Positions 46,401-59,991 of a stretch of DNA of 64,000 nt are shown piece after piece; the first letter of the stretch is position 1, and each line of letters opens with the position of its first letter. Under the pieces are notes generated by a model. It did not search any database. It was given only the letters and a program-made list of their open reading frames with translations, and was not told the origin of the DNA. This DNA is from Prunella strophiata (taxonomy: Eukaryota; Chordata; Aves; Passeriformes; Prunellidae). The stretch covers positions 2,046,001 through 2,110,000 of the forward strand of contig JAZBQD010000028.1 in NCBI GenBank assembly GCA_036583965.1, given 5' to 3'. A program made the position numbers and the translations under genes.

Positions 46401-48904
46401 GTTTTGGAAAGAGGAACAAAGGAGACAATTCTGTCTCAGCTGTGAGGGAGCAGCAGGATGCTCAGAAGCTGCTTGCTGGGCACTTTGGCTGAGCCACTGA
46501 GGTTTTGTGTGTTGCCTGTGCACAGCTCAGGAGGCTGTGTTTGCCAGCTGACCCCACAGAGGGGTGGGCATTGCCCCTGGCTGCTGTGAGCTCTTGTGGT
46601 TGTTTGCCAGGGCAGAGCCTTTTTCTGTTGCTTGTCAGCAAACCCTGGCACTGCTGATGGGTGGCCTGGCCCAAAAGCACAGCAAGGACCATGTTGGATT
46701 GTCCATGTGATCCAGAGCTGCTGCACAGGGATGCAGGGACTGTTCACTGATTTCTTTCCTGCTGACATCATGATCTGCAAACTATGAGATGTAAAAAAAA
46801 AGATGTGGGGAAGTTTTAGGGTTAGGTAAAGGACTCTGTTAAATCCATACACCCATTTCCCTGTAACAGCAGCAATACAGGATAGCAGGGCTGGATCCTG
46901 GTATGTGTGTATCTGCATATTTCCATCAAAGGCAGTCATTTGTCATTTTAAGCTTGAGCAGGTTTTTGCCCTAAAGATCCTGAAAAATGTCTCTTTTTAG
47001 AGTGATTTTTTTTTTTCCCTGTTGAAAGTTGGACTGCTCCTAAAGATGGTTGTGCTTGTGGCGGCTGGAAAGAATTTGGGGTAATTGCCTACCTTACTGA
47101 TTTTATGGACACAGCATAAAACAGAGCAGTGATGTGGGGCACAGCTTGGGTCTCTGTTTCAGACAGGCTGTGTTTTGTGCTGGAGTACAGCCCTGAAGGA
47201 AATGCACAGCTACACAGAAATACATGAAATGCCACCAAAACAGTGTCCTCTCAGCAACCTCCCAGAGCACAGTCCTGCAAGGAGCTGGTGGGGCACCCTG
47301 AGAGCTCACCATGCTTCAGCCTCATGCTAAAATGCAACTGGTGTTGTCCTAAAGCCAATCCAATAAACAAAGGCTTTGCCAACACTATTTCAATGGGCTG
47401 GCATTGCCTGTGGCCATGCCAGGCTGTAGCCAGGGCTGGTGTGTGTTTCATGGCTCTGACTGAGTGTCCAGAGCTGCCATCACTTTCATGACTGGCACCC
47501 AGAGATGCTGTCACAGTCAGGTCTTGCCTCTTTATGAAGTATTAAATAGCCATCGTACATCTCTCTGGGGAGCACCAAGAGAGCATTGGGTCTTCTAATC
47601 CAGATGGTACTAAAGCCAGGTTTTCTTACAAGGATGCTGGATAATCTTCTTCTTGTACAGAGACCCCTTTCATCTTTATTTTCAGAGCAGGAGATGGCCA
47701 GTGACAGGAGGGACCATACTGTGCCCTTAAAAAAAAAAAAAAGGCAAATGATAGGTCTGTGATTTCAGTCCTATGAGTATCACTTATTGTCAAGGTGGGA
47801 GTTTGGAGTCAGAGAGCAGTGCAGGCAGCAAGGTGCCAGCCAGCCTGCTTGAGCTTCTGTCCCTCTGAGCCAAGAAATACTCCAATTATTTTATGCAACA
47901 TGTGGCCCTTTGATTCTGGCATGCAGAAGCAGAGAGAAAGTTGCTATGCAACCAGGCAAGCAGCTGCTGAGCCAAGGAGTCCAAGAACTGGGAACTTTTA
48001 CAAACACGAATTGTCTTGAAAAACACTAACAGGCAGAATTTTATGGTTGCTTCCAATTTTTGTGTTTGTCATCATCTTCCTTCTGAATTTATTTAGTCGG
48101 TGTTGGTGAAGGCTCATAGAAATGTTGCCTCAGGTGCAGGCTGGCAGCCTGTTTTGGGAGCTGTAAAACTATGGGAATCTGGCTTTGGTGACAGCGAACA
48201 TTCTGTCCATGCAGCTGACAAGGGACTTTAATTATTTTAGTCTAGGCTTGCACTGAGCCCAGAGCCCTCCCCCTGTGACTGCAGGGCTGGCTGGGGCACG
48301 GTGTCTCTGGCAGTGGTGCTGGGTCACCGGGAGGTTGTGCCCAAGGCAGGGCTGAGCTGTGCACAGGGACATCCCACACTGCCTTTGTTCCTAAACCAAA
48401 ATGAGCTCCAGGGTCCCTGCAGGGACCATCACCCTGGGGTGAACGTTTGTTCAGATGAATGGCTGAATTTTGCTCACATTTTCTGCGAAAATAGATGTGG
48501 CTTGTCTTCTCAAAGACTGGGCAACTAGCAAACTGGTGCTACTCCTCTGCTCAGATATAGTTCTGGTACTAGCAGGGAGGCCTGTCTGGCATTAGCTTTT
48601 TATTAAATAAATAACTGAATAAACAGTAGTGAAGAACAAGTTCCCTTTTCTCCCCTCAAATATACACAATGAACTATCAAAGGTCACTGACAATCCTTTT
48701 AATGGAGTTACAACTGAATTACAACTGGACACAAAACACAAGCTCTGACTACCACTCAAGCTATTTACCTACTTAATAAATTCCAGGAGAAGTGTGCATT
48801 CAGGGCTGTAAACAAGTCCTTTATAACCATCCCTTCCCATACAGGCTGTAAACACTGTTTAGACACTCTGACTTGGAAATAATATATTGGAATAATCACT
48901 TCTC

Positions 48905-49205
48905 CCCCTGCACCACAACCTAATTCATTGCATGGCAGACGGGGGCATCAGGCGAAGTCCCCGCAGAGGAAGATCGATGGTTAAAGAACTGCCAAGTAGG
49001 GCCACAAATCCTTCATCAAATTACAGCCAGGGTGTTCAGGCTGCTTCCTCTGGCTCTTATTGATAAAATCCAGACAGCAAATTATCATATCAAAGTATAA
49101 ATTCAAAGCAGCAGAGCGATAATCATCTCCAATTCCTGGTGGATAAGCAACTAATGAGAGATTTGATGAACTACAAATGCAGGCGATAACAAAATAATTA
49201 CAAAA
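48905..49205. promoter_or_regulatory. Candidate conserved noncoding element with a GATA-motif cluster
   Basis: Five GATAA cores (either strand) fall in ~130 bases: 49062-49066, 49082-49086 (reverse), 49118-49122, 49142-49146 and 49185-49189. TAATTA- and TAATGA-like homeodomain cores lie between them. The preceding 48930-48980 has several CpG in an otherwise CpG-poor region. This composition resembles a developmental enhancer in a gene desert, but conservation cannot be seen from a single sequence, so the call is tentative. Confidence 0.35.
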
Positions 49206-49337
49206 TGGCAAACTGTTGGAGACTTTAGGGAAGAAGGATAAGGAGAAAATTTTTAAGAGGTGTTTTTTATAAGGAAAACATGTATCAACATTCCATCTTT
49301 GACCAGATACATTACAAAAATTATACCAAAGTGTGTT

Positions 49338-49474
49338 GGGAAGTGTTCAAGGCTAGGTTGGAGGGAGCTCTAAGCAAGTTGGTCTAGTGAAATGTGTCCT
49401 TGCCCATGGCAGGGGGGTTGGAGCTAGATGATTTTTAAGGTGCCTTCCAACCCAAATATTTTTATGATTCTGTG
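49338..49474 (+). mobile_element. CR1 LINE 3' terminal fragment
   Basis: About 137 bases: GGGAAGTGTTCAAGGCTAGG, then CCTTGCCCATGGCAGGGGGG, a GATGATTTTTAAGGTGCC block and CTTCCAACCCAAATATTTTT, ending TATGATTCTGTG. The normal A-C changes of the tail are degraded. It is a short 5'-truncated insertion. Confidence 0.92.
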
Positions 49475-52400
49475 TCCACTTGGTGCTTTTCCTAGTTCTG
49501 CATGTTTCTTAAATTTTTATTCCAGCAAGAGATCATTGTGATTTTAATAGTGAAGCTCATTTTCCTGTTGCAGTAATTAAGAGTCTAATTTGTCTGTTGA
49601 TGGTTTTGGATGCTCAGAGTAAACACAGGGAATGGATAATGGTGCAGGCACCTGGGAAGCTTTCAGTCCAAAATGCTCTTAAAATTATCTGTTATAAGAT
49701 GTTAAATCAACAAAGGAGGTGAAGGGGAAAAATTACAGAGGTTTCTGCCTGTGAAGCTGCAAAATATCTGCCTGGAGCTGGGAACCAGTGAGTGATGAGG
49801 CAGTGGGTTTGGGTTTGCTGGTGGCAGGAACGTGTCATGCAGAGATCCACTGCAGGTCTCTGAAAGGGGATGAGCTACAAGGCTGAGTTTTTGAGATAAG
49901 ATTGTATCAGATGGGAGATGTGGTGCTGGTGAAATCTTTTTAATGGCTCAATACATAAGAAAATTGCATCTTACAGATATCATGCAGGTGGAAACTGCAA
50001 AATGCAGCCGTGCCCTGACCCTGGAGAAGGGAGATGGAGACTGTGCTCAGGTGCTGGCTCTGTCTGCCTGAGGGGACCGTGCTGGTTGCAGTGGAGGCTG
50101 AAGCAGCTAAGGAAGGTTTGGAAAGGGGCTGGAAGGAGGGCTTGGGCTGTGCAGGGCAGGACTTTGTCTGTAGTAAGGAGAAGGCACCAGGAACTGCCTG
50201 AGTGTCTGAGAGTTGAATTTGGGCAGAAACACAACAGCTGGGGAGCAGCAGAAAGGCAGGGGGAGCTGAGTTGTGCTCTAGCAATGAATCCCTCACAGTG
50301 GTGCTGCAGGGTGAGAAGTCCCTCATTCACTCTGTGACCTTACACTGGGTGACAGCTTGGGACAGCAAACCCCTCCCTAGGGAGAGGAAAGTGCTGTTCC
50401 ATGAACCTGGGAAGCCAGCACTTGTCTCCTGATGAGTGCAGCTTTGGTGGCTGATCTCTAGAGACTCCAGCCTTTTTCCAAACACTGCAAATTGTTGAAA
50501 ATCCTTGTTCCAAAGAGCTTGCAGTCAGAATCAAAAGAAGACAGAGGCAATTCAAAAGAAACAAGGACAAGAGAAATTTAAGTGTATGTGATATTCAAGA
50601 TGTCATTAATTTAAAATAATGATTTGCCTGACCTTGGCACTGCTCCCAGGAAGTCACACCAGGCTCAAGAATGCAACACGATGACGCACAACTTGAAAAT
50701 CCTGTGTCAAACCCCACCTGGTTCCTGTTAGCTGAAGGTCTTGTTGACACTGCTCATTTGTTCTTCACTCAACTGAAGACTCATGAACTCATTGAAGGAT
50801 GCAGCTTGATGGAACTGCTTGGCAAACCCTGATAGTTTTAAAAGGTTTAATAAATTACTAATTAAAGGAGGATAAAAAACTCAGCTCAGAAATGTCTGCA
50901 AATATGTGCACAGTTTTTTTTTTTCCAACATTTTGTAAATTAATTAATTTAAATTGATTGATGAAAACTGTTTCCTTATGGAAACTACTTTGATAGGCAT
51001 GACAATGCTCCTTGTCTCTTCCTCAAGGACCTTGTCACAGCTTGTGCAGATAGGACTTCTCCAACCTGCAAGTGAATCACACCAACCTGGTTTTTGAGCC
51101 ACAGCTTCATGGGGGTGCCCTCTAAAAGCCCAGCTAACAGCAGATACAGTGTTCATGTAGTACTCAACATTCATAATGGTTCTTTTGAGGAGCATGCTTT
51201 GAATATATTTTCATACCTCTTACACAAATATAGAGAAGTATTTTAACTGCTGTCATCCCTCTTAGCCTACTGAAGACCATCTGACTGATCAGCTTTGTTT
51301 ACTATTGCTGAAAAACTGGGGTTGAACTTCATGAATGAACTTTGAGGTGACCTGAGGGAAGATACCCAAGTGGAAGACATCACCTCACAGATTAATGTGC
51401 TGTTTTGTTCCCTTCTAAAAATAGTATTATTTTCTTAAATAATAGTGGCCTGATGTTTGCTCTTATCTCCTTTCCCTGTGGGGAGACATTTTGTACTCCT
51501 ATAACATTTTGTGTGTTGGGGGGGCAAGTCATGCACATGTGGATATTTGTGCCTACACATCTGCCTTTCTGTCACAGTTTGCTATGGTTGCTACATACTC
51601 CTGATGGAGAAAGCAGGGCTAAAATGCAACTTGAAGGGATACAGGAAGCTGCAGAGCCTGGTGGTAACAATAAGCATCTCTTGAGGAGTGACTCCATGTT
51701 TCTCAGCTGACCCCAAGGTAAATACAACACTTTACTAGAAATCCTCTGAGTCCAGCTTCTTTCCTTTGGTTGTGCAAAAGAACTTTGATAAGGGTGCAGT
51801 TGTGGTTTTTAAGTTTGATGCATCTAATGAACCTCTGCTCCTTCAAATTTGTACTGAACATCTTCTCTGTGTAACCAATGAGTAAGGGGAACATAGTTCA
51901 AGTATCTTCCCTCATCCTATTTCCTGATAAGATACATAAATATTGCCAAGTCACTTTTTCGAGAGAAAATACAATCCTCTGACTTTCAATGAACAATGGT
52001 GAAATAAACTGTTTCCTCTGTTCTTTAAAAATACCAGTTTTAGCTAATCAACTAAGAAGTATGAAGAGGACCACATAGTTCCTTTTGAGGCCTGAAGTGA
52101 TTGTGTTGTGGCTCAAAAACTCACTAAAATCAAAGTCAAACCAATTCCAAATAATGACAGCTGAATGGAATGGCAGGGATTGTTCTGAAAGTCTGAAGCT
52201 CTATAGGAATTGATGTTTCTGAGTCATCCAAGATCCCCTATTGGTAAGTAAAATAACAAAATGGAGAAAATGCCTAGAGTACCATCCATTAGAAAACAAA
52301 CAAATCATAGAGAACTTTGCCAAGATGTAACTCAGACAGGCAATTAAACAGGGAAAGCATTCCTGCCTTAATCTTACTGTGTTTGTTGGTCTTAAACTAG

Positions 52401-53828
52401 GATTAGAACTTGTAGATTTATGACCTGCATATAAAATAAATAAAAAATCCCTCCTAGAAGAGGGATTCTTTTTGCATAAAAAGTGATGTTTGGCAGAGAT
52501 AATTGTGCACTAGAAGATTTGACTTTCAAATATTCTCACAAATCAAAGCAATTTCTTGATGAACCAGTTTTACTATTCTGAACCCCACAGAAAAGCATCC
52601 CCAGGTGATAAAAACTGAAGCCCTGACCTGAAGAGCTGCAGCTGAAGCCCTGTTTCAGTTGACAATTGGAATTCATTAAGCCAGGCCAAGAAAGGCAATA
52701 GGAGCATGGCAAGAGTAAATACCTAATTACCTTAAAACCAAGCTAACTCTTCCTTCCTCTCGCCCTTAGTCCCCAGACCCCTAGAGATCCTTTCCTCTAA
52801 ATTAGTGTTCCTTTTTTAGGCTCAAAACTCTGAAATACCTGTAGAATATCCCCTGAACCACCTCCTGACCTATGTTTAAAATGTTTTGTAAGCTTGATTC
52901 ACCTTTTGCTACTGAAACTGCCTTTTTTTCAGGGTGAGAGTGCCAAAGCCTGGTTTGGAAAGAATTTCTTCAATTTGTAAAATTTACTGACTTTTCACAG
53001 GTGCTTGGCACCCAGGGAAGGGTATTTCAATCTGCTGGCTGAGTCAGAACCTGTCCATGAAGGAATGGGCTGGGTGACAAAGAAGTGTTGCTGGTGCCTC
53101 TGTGCAGCTCTCCTGGCTACAGCATGGGGAAGTTTCCCTGGGATTGGAATTGAGGGAGCCATGGGCAGTATCTGCCCCTAGGAGAGGGAGTCAGAAAAGC
53201 TGGATACTGCCCCAGTGCCTCTGATGCCTCTGCTCACTCCTAAACCATGGGGACAGCCAGGGCTTAGCAGAGACATGGGCTGAAGGAAATCTGAGCTGGT
53301 GAATGACCAGCAACATCCAAACTTCTGCAACTTCATGTGAAAATACCAAAAACCAGGGTGGATATGGGGTCATAAAAAAGCTCTGTTTCTAAAGGCACTT
53401 TTCAGAAGAACCTCATTTTAAGGCAACACTAGCCCTGCAAATAACTTATTACACTTATTTGTAAGATGCTCATGAATAATTTATACTACATTAACTTGTA
53501 AATGTGATAGCTTTTGAAATCATTAGGCTCCAGTAGCTTGCATTGTAAGTCCATGGGCTGGATCTCATTATTAAAAGCTAATTAGCTCATTCAACTGGAA
53601 CACACTCTGTCAAATAGCTATGCCAGTACTCTTCTTTTTATTACAACACATTATATTAATTCTAAAAATATTCCAGAAATGGCATAATGGAAATATTTAA
53701 TAATAAAGATACAACATTCTCTACAAGTAGATAATTTCACTACAACTTCAAAAAGTTTTCCAAGATTCGGTAAATGACATTTCAGGATTGTTATTATTTT
53801 TATGAATATATGGTATTAGAAATCTCTG

Positions 53829-53850
53829 ATATATATATATATATATATAT
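53829..53850. repeat. (AT)11 microsatellite
   Basis: Eleven uninterrupted AT dinucleotides followed by AATTTATTTAAATATTAAAT. Likely length-variable between individuals. Confidence 0.95.
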
Positions 53851-55251
53851 AATTTATTTAAATATTAAATATTATAGCTTATACCTGGGAGGGATGCTTT
53901 CAAAGTGTTCATTTGGATGTGTGAGAAGTTTGGATCTTTGTTTAAAAAGTTATGCTGCTAAAGTTAGATTTCTAAGCCATGTTTGGCACTAGAAAGGAAG
54001 CAGATCACAAGTAAATGTGAGCAACATACCCCCAACAGCAGGGCCAGGGGGTGGGGCAATCCCTGAGGCTGCTCTTGTCCCAGTCAGTTGTAAAGTCTGG
54101 GGCTTTTTTCCATGAAAAGTATAATTTATTTGCTGTTGAATTTTAAATACACGGAGAAAACACTGCATTTTCCTTCTTCACTGTTCTTCCTATGGGTGTC
54201 ATTCCAGCCACTGTGAAGAGAAATTCGAGGAGGAGAGGAAAGAATAGGCACTGACTGAGCATTTCCCACCTCTGGCACTGGAGCAGGAGCCACAGCCAGC
54301 TCAGCTCCACCAGTGCCAAACCCAGGTGTCACAAACAGCCCAAGAGCCACCTGGGCAGTGCCATGGGGAAGATTATCTTTGCACAACTGATTTATTCCCC
54401 AGTCCTCCCATGCCACCCTCCCTATGAAAATAATCACAGTGTACCCATCCAGCACAATATCAGAGGAGATGTTCTGTAGAATGTGTCTTTTTTCAGCACA
54501 AAGCAAAATGTCATTTAGGTCAATTTCTGCTAAAACCCTGGCTTTGGGAGAAGAGCCTTTGTAGAAAAAACAGTTGCCACTGGGTATAAAAAAAATCCAG
54601 CTGGTTCGATAGTAATTATCTATTGTTGGATTTGTAAAGTATTTGCTGTATAAATTATCCAAACATTCTTTTTCTTTCCCCAATATTTTGGGTTTATATT
54701 TGTCTTTCCTTCAACTTTAAACATTTTTAAGCTTCAGTACTTTTAAATCCCTATTACCAGTTTTTAAAGGGATTAGGGTAAATGGCTTTTATTGTGCAGT
54801 CACAATACTATTGCTTTCAAATACATCTTCTTGGATTTCCTGTTCAGGAGAAAAAAAAAATGAGGAATTTAAATAATTCACAGCAAAGCTACAACGTCTG
54901 CTTCTGCCCTGATGAATGTTTCCCTTTAGGAAAGGCAGTTCTCTTATTAATATAACATCTGGCTTTCATCTTGAATAAATACAACAACTCAAAAACAGGA
55001 GAAAAAGAGTAGAAGAATATGAAATTTCTGGCATATCAAGTAGCCAAAAGGTCTAATTAACAGGAATAATACCTCACAAGCAATGCTGCTTGAGAAACTG
55101 CCATGCATGAATCTTTTGGGACAAGCTGGTTCAGAGGCTCCATTTGGTCAGCTGGAGAGTTGAGGGGAGAGGGATGGCAAGAGGAGCAGCCAGCAGCTGG
55201 GGTTTGTGGCTCTGCCCATCCCAGCAGTGGCTGCTGGAGGGCCCTGCAGGA

Positions 55252-55271
55252 GCCCTCCCTGCAGGGAGGGC
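55252..55271. repeat. 20-bp perfect palindrome
   Basis: The sequence GCCCTCCCTGCAGGGAGGGC equals its own reverse complement; the flanking A on both sides ends the symmetry. It lies in a GC-rich patch that also holds a partial related copy (GGGCCCTGCAGGAG) just upstream. Confidence 0.9.
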
Positions 55272-58200
55272 AGCAGGAAAGCTCTGCAGTCCCACTGGCA
55301 GCTCTGGGCACCACAGCCCCCTTGGCTGCCCTGTGCCCTTGTCAGACAACGTGTCCCACTCCTGCAGGACCTGTCTCGAGGGCCTCTTGCCTTCTAAAAT
55401 GCAGTTTTGAGAACTAGACCTGGTGTTTAGAGAGAAAGTAAAGGAGTTATTTAATCATTTTAGACTTTAACCAATGCAATTTTAAAAATAATTCACAAAA
55501 AACCAACCAAAAAAATCTAGAAATAAAAATCCTCCAGAAAACCAGTGAGGAAGGCAGGGATTTGACAGATGTCCCAGAGTCATTTTGTTTCCCTGCTGCA
55601 GAGTGGGAGAGTGGATATATGTACATGCTCCCCATGGAGGTATGGACCCAAATCAGGAGCTGCCATGAGCAGGGTCTGTCTGGACTTGGCCCCAGTTCAG
55701 ATTTCTTGCCTCTCTCCCTTGCTGTGGGGAGTGCATTGGGCTGCCCTTGTCCACCAGTGAGCAGCCAGCCCAGGCTGGCCAGGGCAGTGCAGCTGGGATT
55801 TTGTGTGCTGGCAGTCCCCAGCTGTTATCCCTGCTGGCTGTGAGTGCTCTGGACCTGCCACAACAGGGCAGGGACTGCAGCTCTGCTGGGATGGCAGCTG
55901 CAGCACAGGGACCTGAGTTTGCTGCAGCTTAGAAAATCATTGTGTTCACTGCAGCTGCTGACTGGAAGCTGAGCCCAGCCTGCACAGGAGTGGCTGGCAG
56001 GAGGGCAGTTGAATATACATGCCTTTTTATTTCTGTTCCATTTGATCTGAAAGCTCTTGTAATTTAGAAGTTTTAAATTTAATGTTATGACTTTTGAGAG
56101 GCAGCTAATATAATGTTTAACTTTCATGAAGACTTATCTGTTGTTATTTTTTTTAATAAATTGTTTGGCCTTGCATTGTAAGGGCAAAGTCATGGGAAAT
56201 GAACCCAAGAGCTGGATCTGTCTCAGGGTCTTGTATCTTCTCCCTTTATTAGGTCTGCTCCTGTCACCCTTAAAACTCTGTAGCTTCACAGCATGCCCCT
56301 ATAAGGTAAAATTCAATTCCTCCTTTCTGTAGAAGGAAAAACTGATGCACAGAGCAGATAAATTACCTGCCCAAGGTCAGAGTGTGACTGAGAGAGCACT
56401 AGCACACTGATGAAACCATTTCTATCCCATTTTGATAAGCCTGAAAGTGGCTCTTGTTGGGAAGCACTGGAATGGAATATCTGTAGCAATGGGAAAATAT
56501 CTTTTTATCCCTTTTTCATCCGTACCTTTAGTTTTTTACATCAAACTTTTACATAAGCTTGGTGATGAATTTTAGCTGCTCGTGGGTAAGAATGAATGAA
56601 CAAAAGTAAATTTATAGGGAGCAGGCAAAATGTTGCAAATAAATTTTCAAGAATGCACTGTCTTTTATCCTGCAAGACCACAGGGACCAAGCCTGCCCTA
56701 GCCTGCCATACAGAATCCCCACACCCAGATTGGTGTCTTTCAGCAGTTTCTGAGGTGAGGGGCACCAGGAGGATACAGTCAAGTGTTCTCATGATGGCCT
56801 GTTTCCATTAACTGAAAGCAAAGACCTCACATGTCAAGATTTTATGTTTCAAGAAGCTCTTAGTTGTTGACTTGACTTTTGCTTGACAGGTACAATATTG
56901 TTAATGAAAAGAGAGAACTCACTTTGTCACTATGGTGAAAACACAGAGAAAGATTTCTGTTGTGGGTTAGACTTGTTTCCTCCGGCAAAAAGCCAGTATC
57001 TTATCTCTCGTGACTCTTCCTAAACATGTAAACATCAGTTGCCCAGGAAAGTGACATCAAAATGAAAGGAGACATTTCACTCATCCTCCATGTCAAGGCA
57101 GTGGAATTTTCACTGTGTTCCTTTGTTCCCCTAGCACCTGATTTTTTGTGGTTTAACCTCTGGACCCTGAGAGCCAGACAAGTAACTCACTTATCTGCAT
57201 CTTCACTTTCCTTCCCTGTCAGCTCTCAAAGCAACTCAGTGGGCTGGCTCTTGCACTTTAGTGCATTTTGCTGATAGATGTGTCTTAGAGCACTAGATTG
57301 CTACAAAGAACTCTTGGTGAAATATCATGTGTAAAACAGTGATTATTTGAAAACTCTGTAGAGAAGGAAGCTAGCTTAACAGAGATTCACAACTCCTTTG
57401 AGAGCCTGTCCCAGCTCCCCCCAGCATTTGTGGGGCTGCTGTCACCGAGCCCAGACAGAACATGGTGAGGTGCTCAATGTGCTGTGAACTGCTGAGTCCT
57501 TAGGTGGGACCAAGGAAACACAGACACTCTCAGGAGTAATTGCAGCTCAGATCTTGTGCAATTAGGAGGAAAATGCATTCCTGGATTCAGATACTGATAC
57601 TCTGAGTTTACTTTTTCATCTTGAAAGGCATAAAAACCACACCAGTGGTTTTAACTGGAACACGTACAAGTTGATTTTCCCCACTGTCCCTGTATGTCTG
57701 CAGGAAATTACAACCAGGAAAGAGCCAAGCTGTGATAACTCCATCACTGCAAGGGTTTGTCTCTTGCTGCCTCTAGCCCTCCATTCTGATGTGTCTGTGT
57801 TAACCTGATCTCCTCCTCCCAGTTACAGCTCTGGCCCTGGAGCTGGCAGCAGCAGCGCTGGCCCTGCGGCACCAGATAACCCTGATGGTGATGGGGAAAG
57901 CAGCAGCAGGAGGTGGCAGGGATTCTTCCTAGTCACAGGACTTTCTCAGCAGCATGCATTATTCAGTCTTTCCATTTGTAATCATCACAGAGTGAGTCTT
58001 TCCTTACAAGAAAGAGAGGCACAGTCCTGCTGACATTGAACGCTCTGGCAGAGGGCTGCAGACATCAGTGGGGAAAAGACCATATTTTAATGGGTTTTTT
58101 CTCTTAAGTAAGACTTCAAAATGAATTATTTTCTTCTTGTGTATAATCATTTCAGTAATCTGAAAACATTTATTTCTGTCACCAGCAGAATAATTCTTCC

Positions 58201-59991
58201 CTTTGACAGAGAGTGAAGTTCACAGTCTGTGGAGGTACCATGCTTTTTGAGAAAAGGAGGTCTCAAAGGCACTTTTTTAAATGATTACAGTAACTCCTGG
58301 GTAGCCCAACTGCACTCAGGTGTCACCTCAGGGGCTGCCCCACTACTGTGGTCATTAAAAAACAGCTCAGCATTTACATGAGCTTAGGTTAAAATTCATC
58401 TTTGTGAAAGACTGCATTATTTAAAAAAACCGTCACAGCCCAGCATCATTCTTGAAATCAGTTACCTAATGGGATTTTTGATTTTTAATTATTATTATTA
58501 TTGACTGTCATTTACTGTACATAAATAAGGAGAAGATGACCTCTTTTGCTAAGCTTCTTTGCTGCAGTAGTGGAAATCAGCTTGTATAATAATTGCCTTT
58601 TGCTTGGTTACTTGCTCTGTTTTCACATAGAAAACTTATAAAACTTTGAAAACCACATTGCAATAGTTTTAATATTATTGCCAAATTAATTATGAAACTA
58701 TTGGTAGTCTCTTGATCTTTACAAAAACTTTCTGTACAGCCTTCTGGGGAAGGTAGAGAGCAGATGATGGAGCAAATTCAAGAGCTGAACATTTTCAACT
58801 AAAGATCATCTGAAGATCCAAGCCCCCCATGGCAGAGAATGGCTGCAGCTGTGGGCCATGGGACCACCACTGTCTCAGCTGTTTTCTCCAGCTCTGGAAG
58901 CATCCTGTGCATGAATTCTCTTGCTCTTGCTTGGCTCATGACTTGGAATACCATATAATCACTGTCAGTGCTTGTGCCTTTACTGGAACTCCTTTTGTCT
59001 CAGGTATCTTTAAATGGGAGTGAAAATGATATAGGTGGAACCCATCAATGTAACAGAACAGTTTTAGTGAGCAGGCAGACACTGGACATTTAGTATTTTC
59101 CCAAATCTACTTAATAACAATCCCTTGTATAACATGGTCTGCTCCTGCCATTTATTAAAATCTGTGATTTGGGGGGAAGAAAAAAAAAAAAGCAATATGT
59201 TTGAGCCTCAGAGGGTTTCAGCAGGGTTCAGTTTGTTTAAGTTGTCAAATGTTTATTAATTTCTTTCAGAAGAAAATCCTTATGCTTTGTTGCAGAAGGA
59301 TATTTTATTAAGTGCAGACAAACTGAACTGGCCTTCAGCAAATAGCATTTGGCTCTTGAACCAGGAGGAAATAGCTTGGTATGCTGTCATCATATTACAA
59401 AAGTGATATGGTGACTAGAGGTCAGAAATTCTGGTGTTTGTTCATTTGTATTGAATATATTGAATTTTTGATGCATTATCTGAGTTCCTGTCAGTGCTTT
59501 TCTCAATCAGAAGTTTGCTCTGCTCCAGGAGGAAATGCAATCAATGTGTGGTCTGTGCTCCTACAAACATAGGGCTTCTGAAAATGTTGATATCACCATG
59601 GCAGGCTCCAGGACACTCAAGCTGCCCCGGGTGTGCTGAACACGTGGCAGCCCCTGCCTGCCCTGGGACCCTGCTCTGAGTCTCAGCAAGGCAGGCAGCT
59701 GCTGCTGGCCCCAAAGGGTGAGAGACACGAGCACTGGGGACTACAGATGTGTTCATCACTTTGGGACAGTGCAGGCACACAGTTTGTGGTGATTGGGATG
59801 GGGCTGAGCCTCATCCCCAGTGGGCACAGCTGTGAGCAGCAGGTGAGCAGCACTGCCAGCAATGAGCCATGGAGTGCCCAGGGCACTGACCAACCACCAA
59901 AGGGAGCAGAGGGCACACAGGGGCAGTGCATCAACATGCATTAAAAGGTATAAAAGGTTGGGCTAAAGAACAAGAAGGGCAGAGGCTTGCA

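Larger units (their letters stand above)
33306..49337. other. Intergenic DNA with simple repeats and possible conserved noncoding blocks
   Basis: About 16 kb without a supportable gene. Visible items are T17 at 36751-36767, an A/C-rich tract at 37294-37328, a (GTG)n run near 38480-38494, an A/C tract at 40401-40462, A13-14 near 47730, and homeodomain/octamer-like AT-rich blocks near 41,895-41,945, 42,640-42,800 and 45,630-45,715. A GATA-motif cluster lies at 48905-49205. No frame is long or protein-like, and no CpG island is seen. Confidence 0.65.

Noticed and set aside
54126..54683. Longest non-repeat open frame outside PID1 (minus strand, 185 codons)
   Set aside because: It opens with TTG and contains no methionine codon at all, resembles no known family, and its length is within chance for 64 kb read in six frames. 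I see no splice context that would make it an exon.
55103..55932. GC-rich cluster of overlapping frames as a possible gene
   Set aside because: Frames are open in several registers on both strands, which reflects GC-rich, stop-poor composition. No splice-site-bounded frame or known protein similarity is seen and CpG is low.
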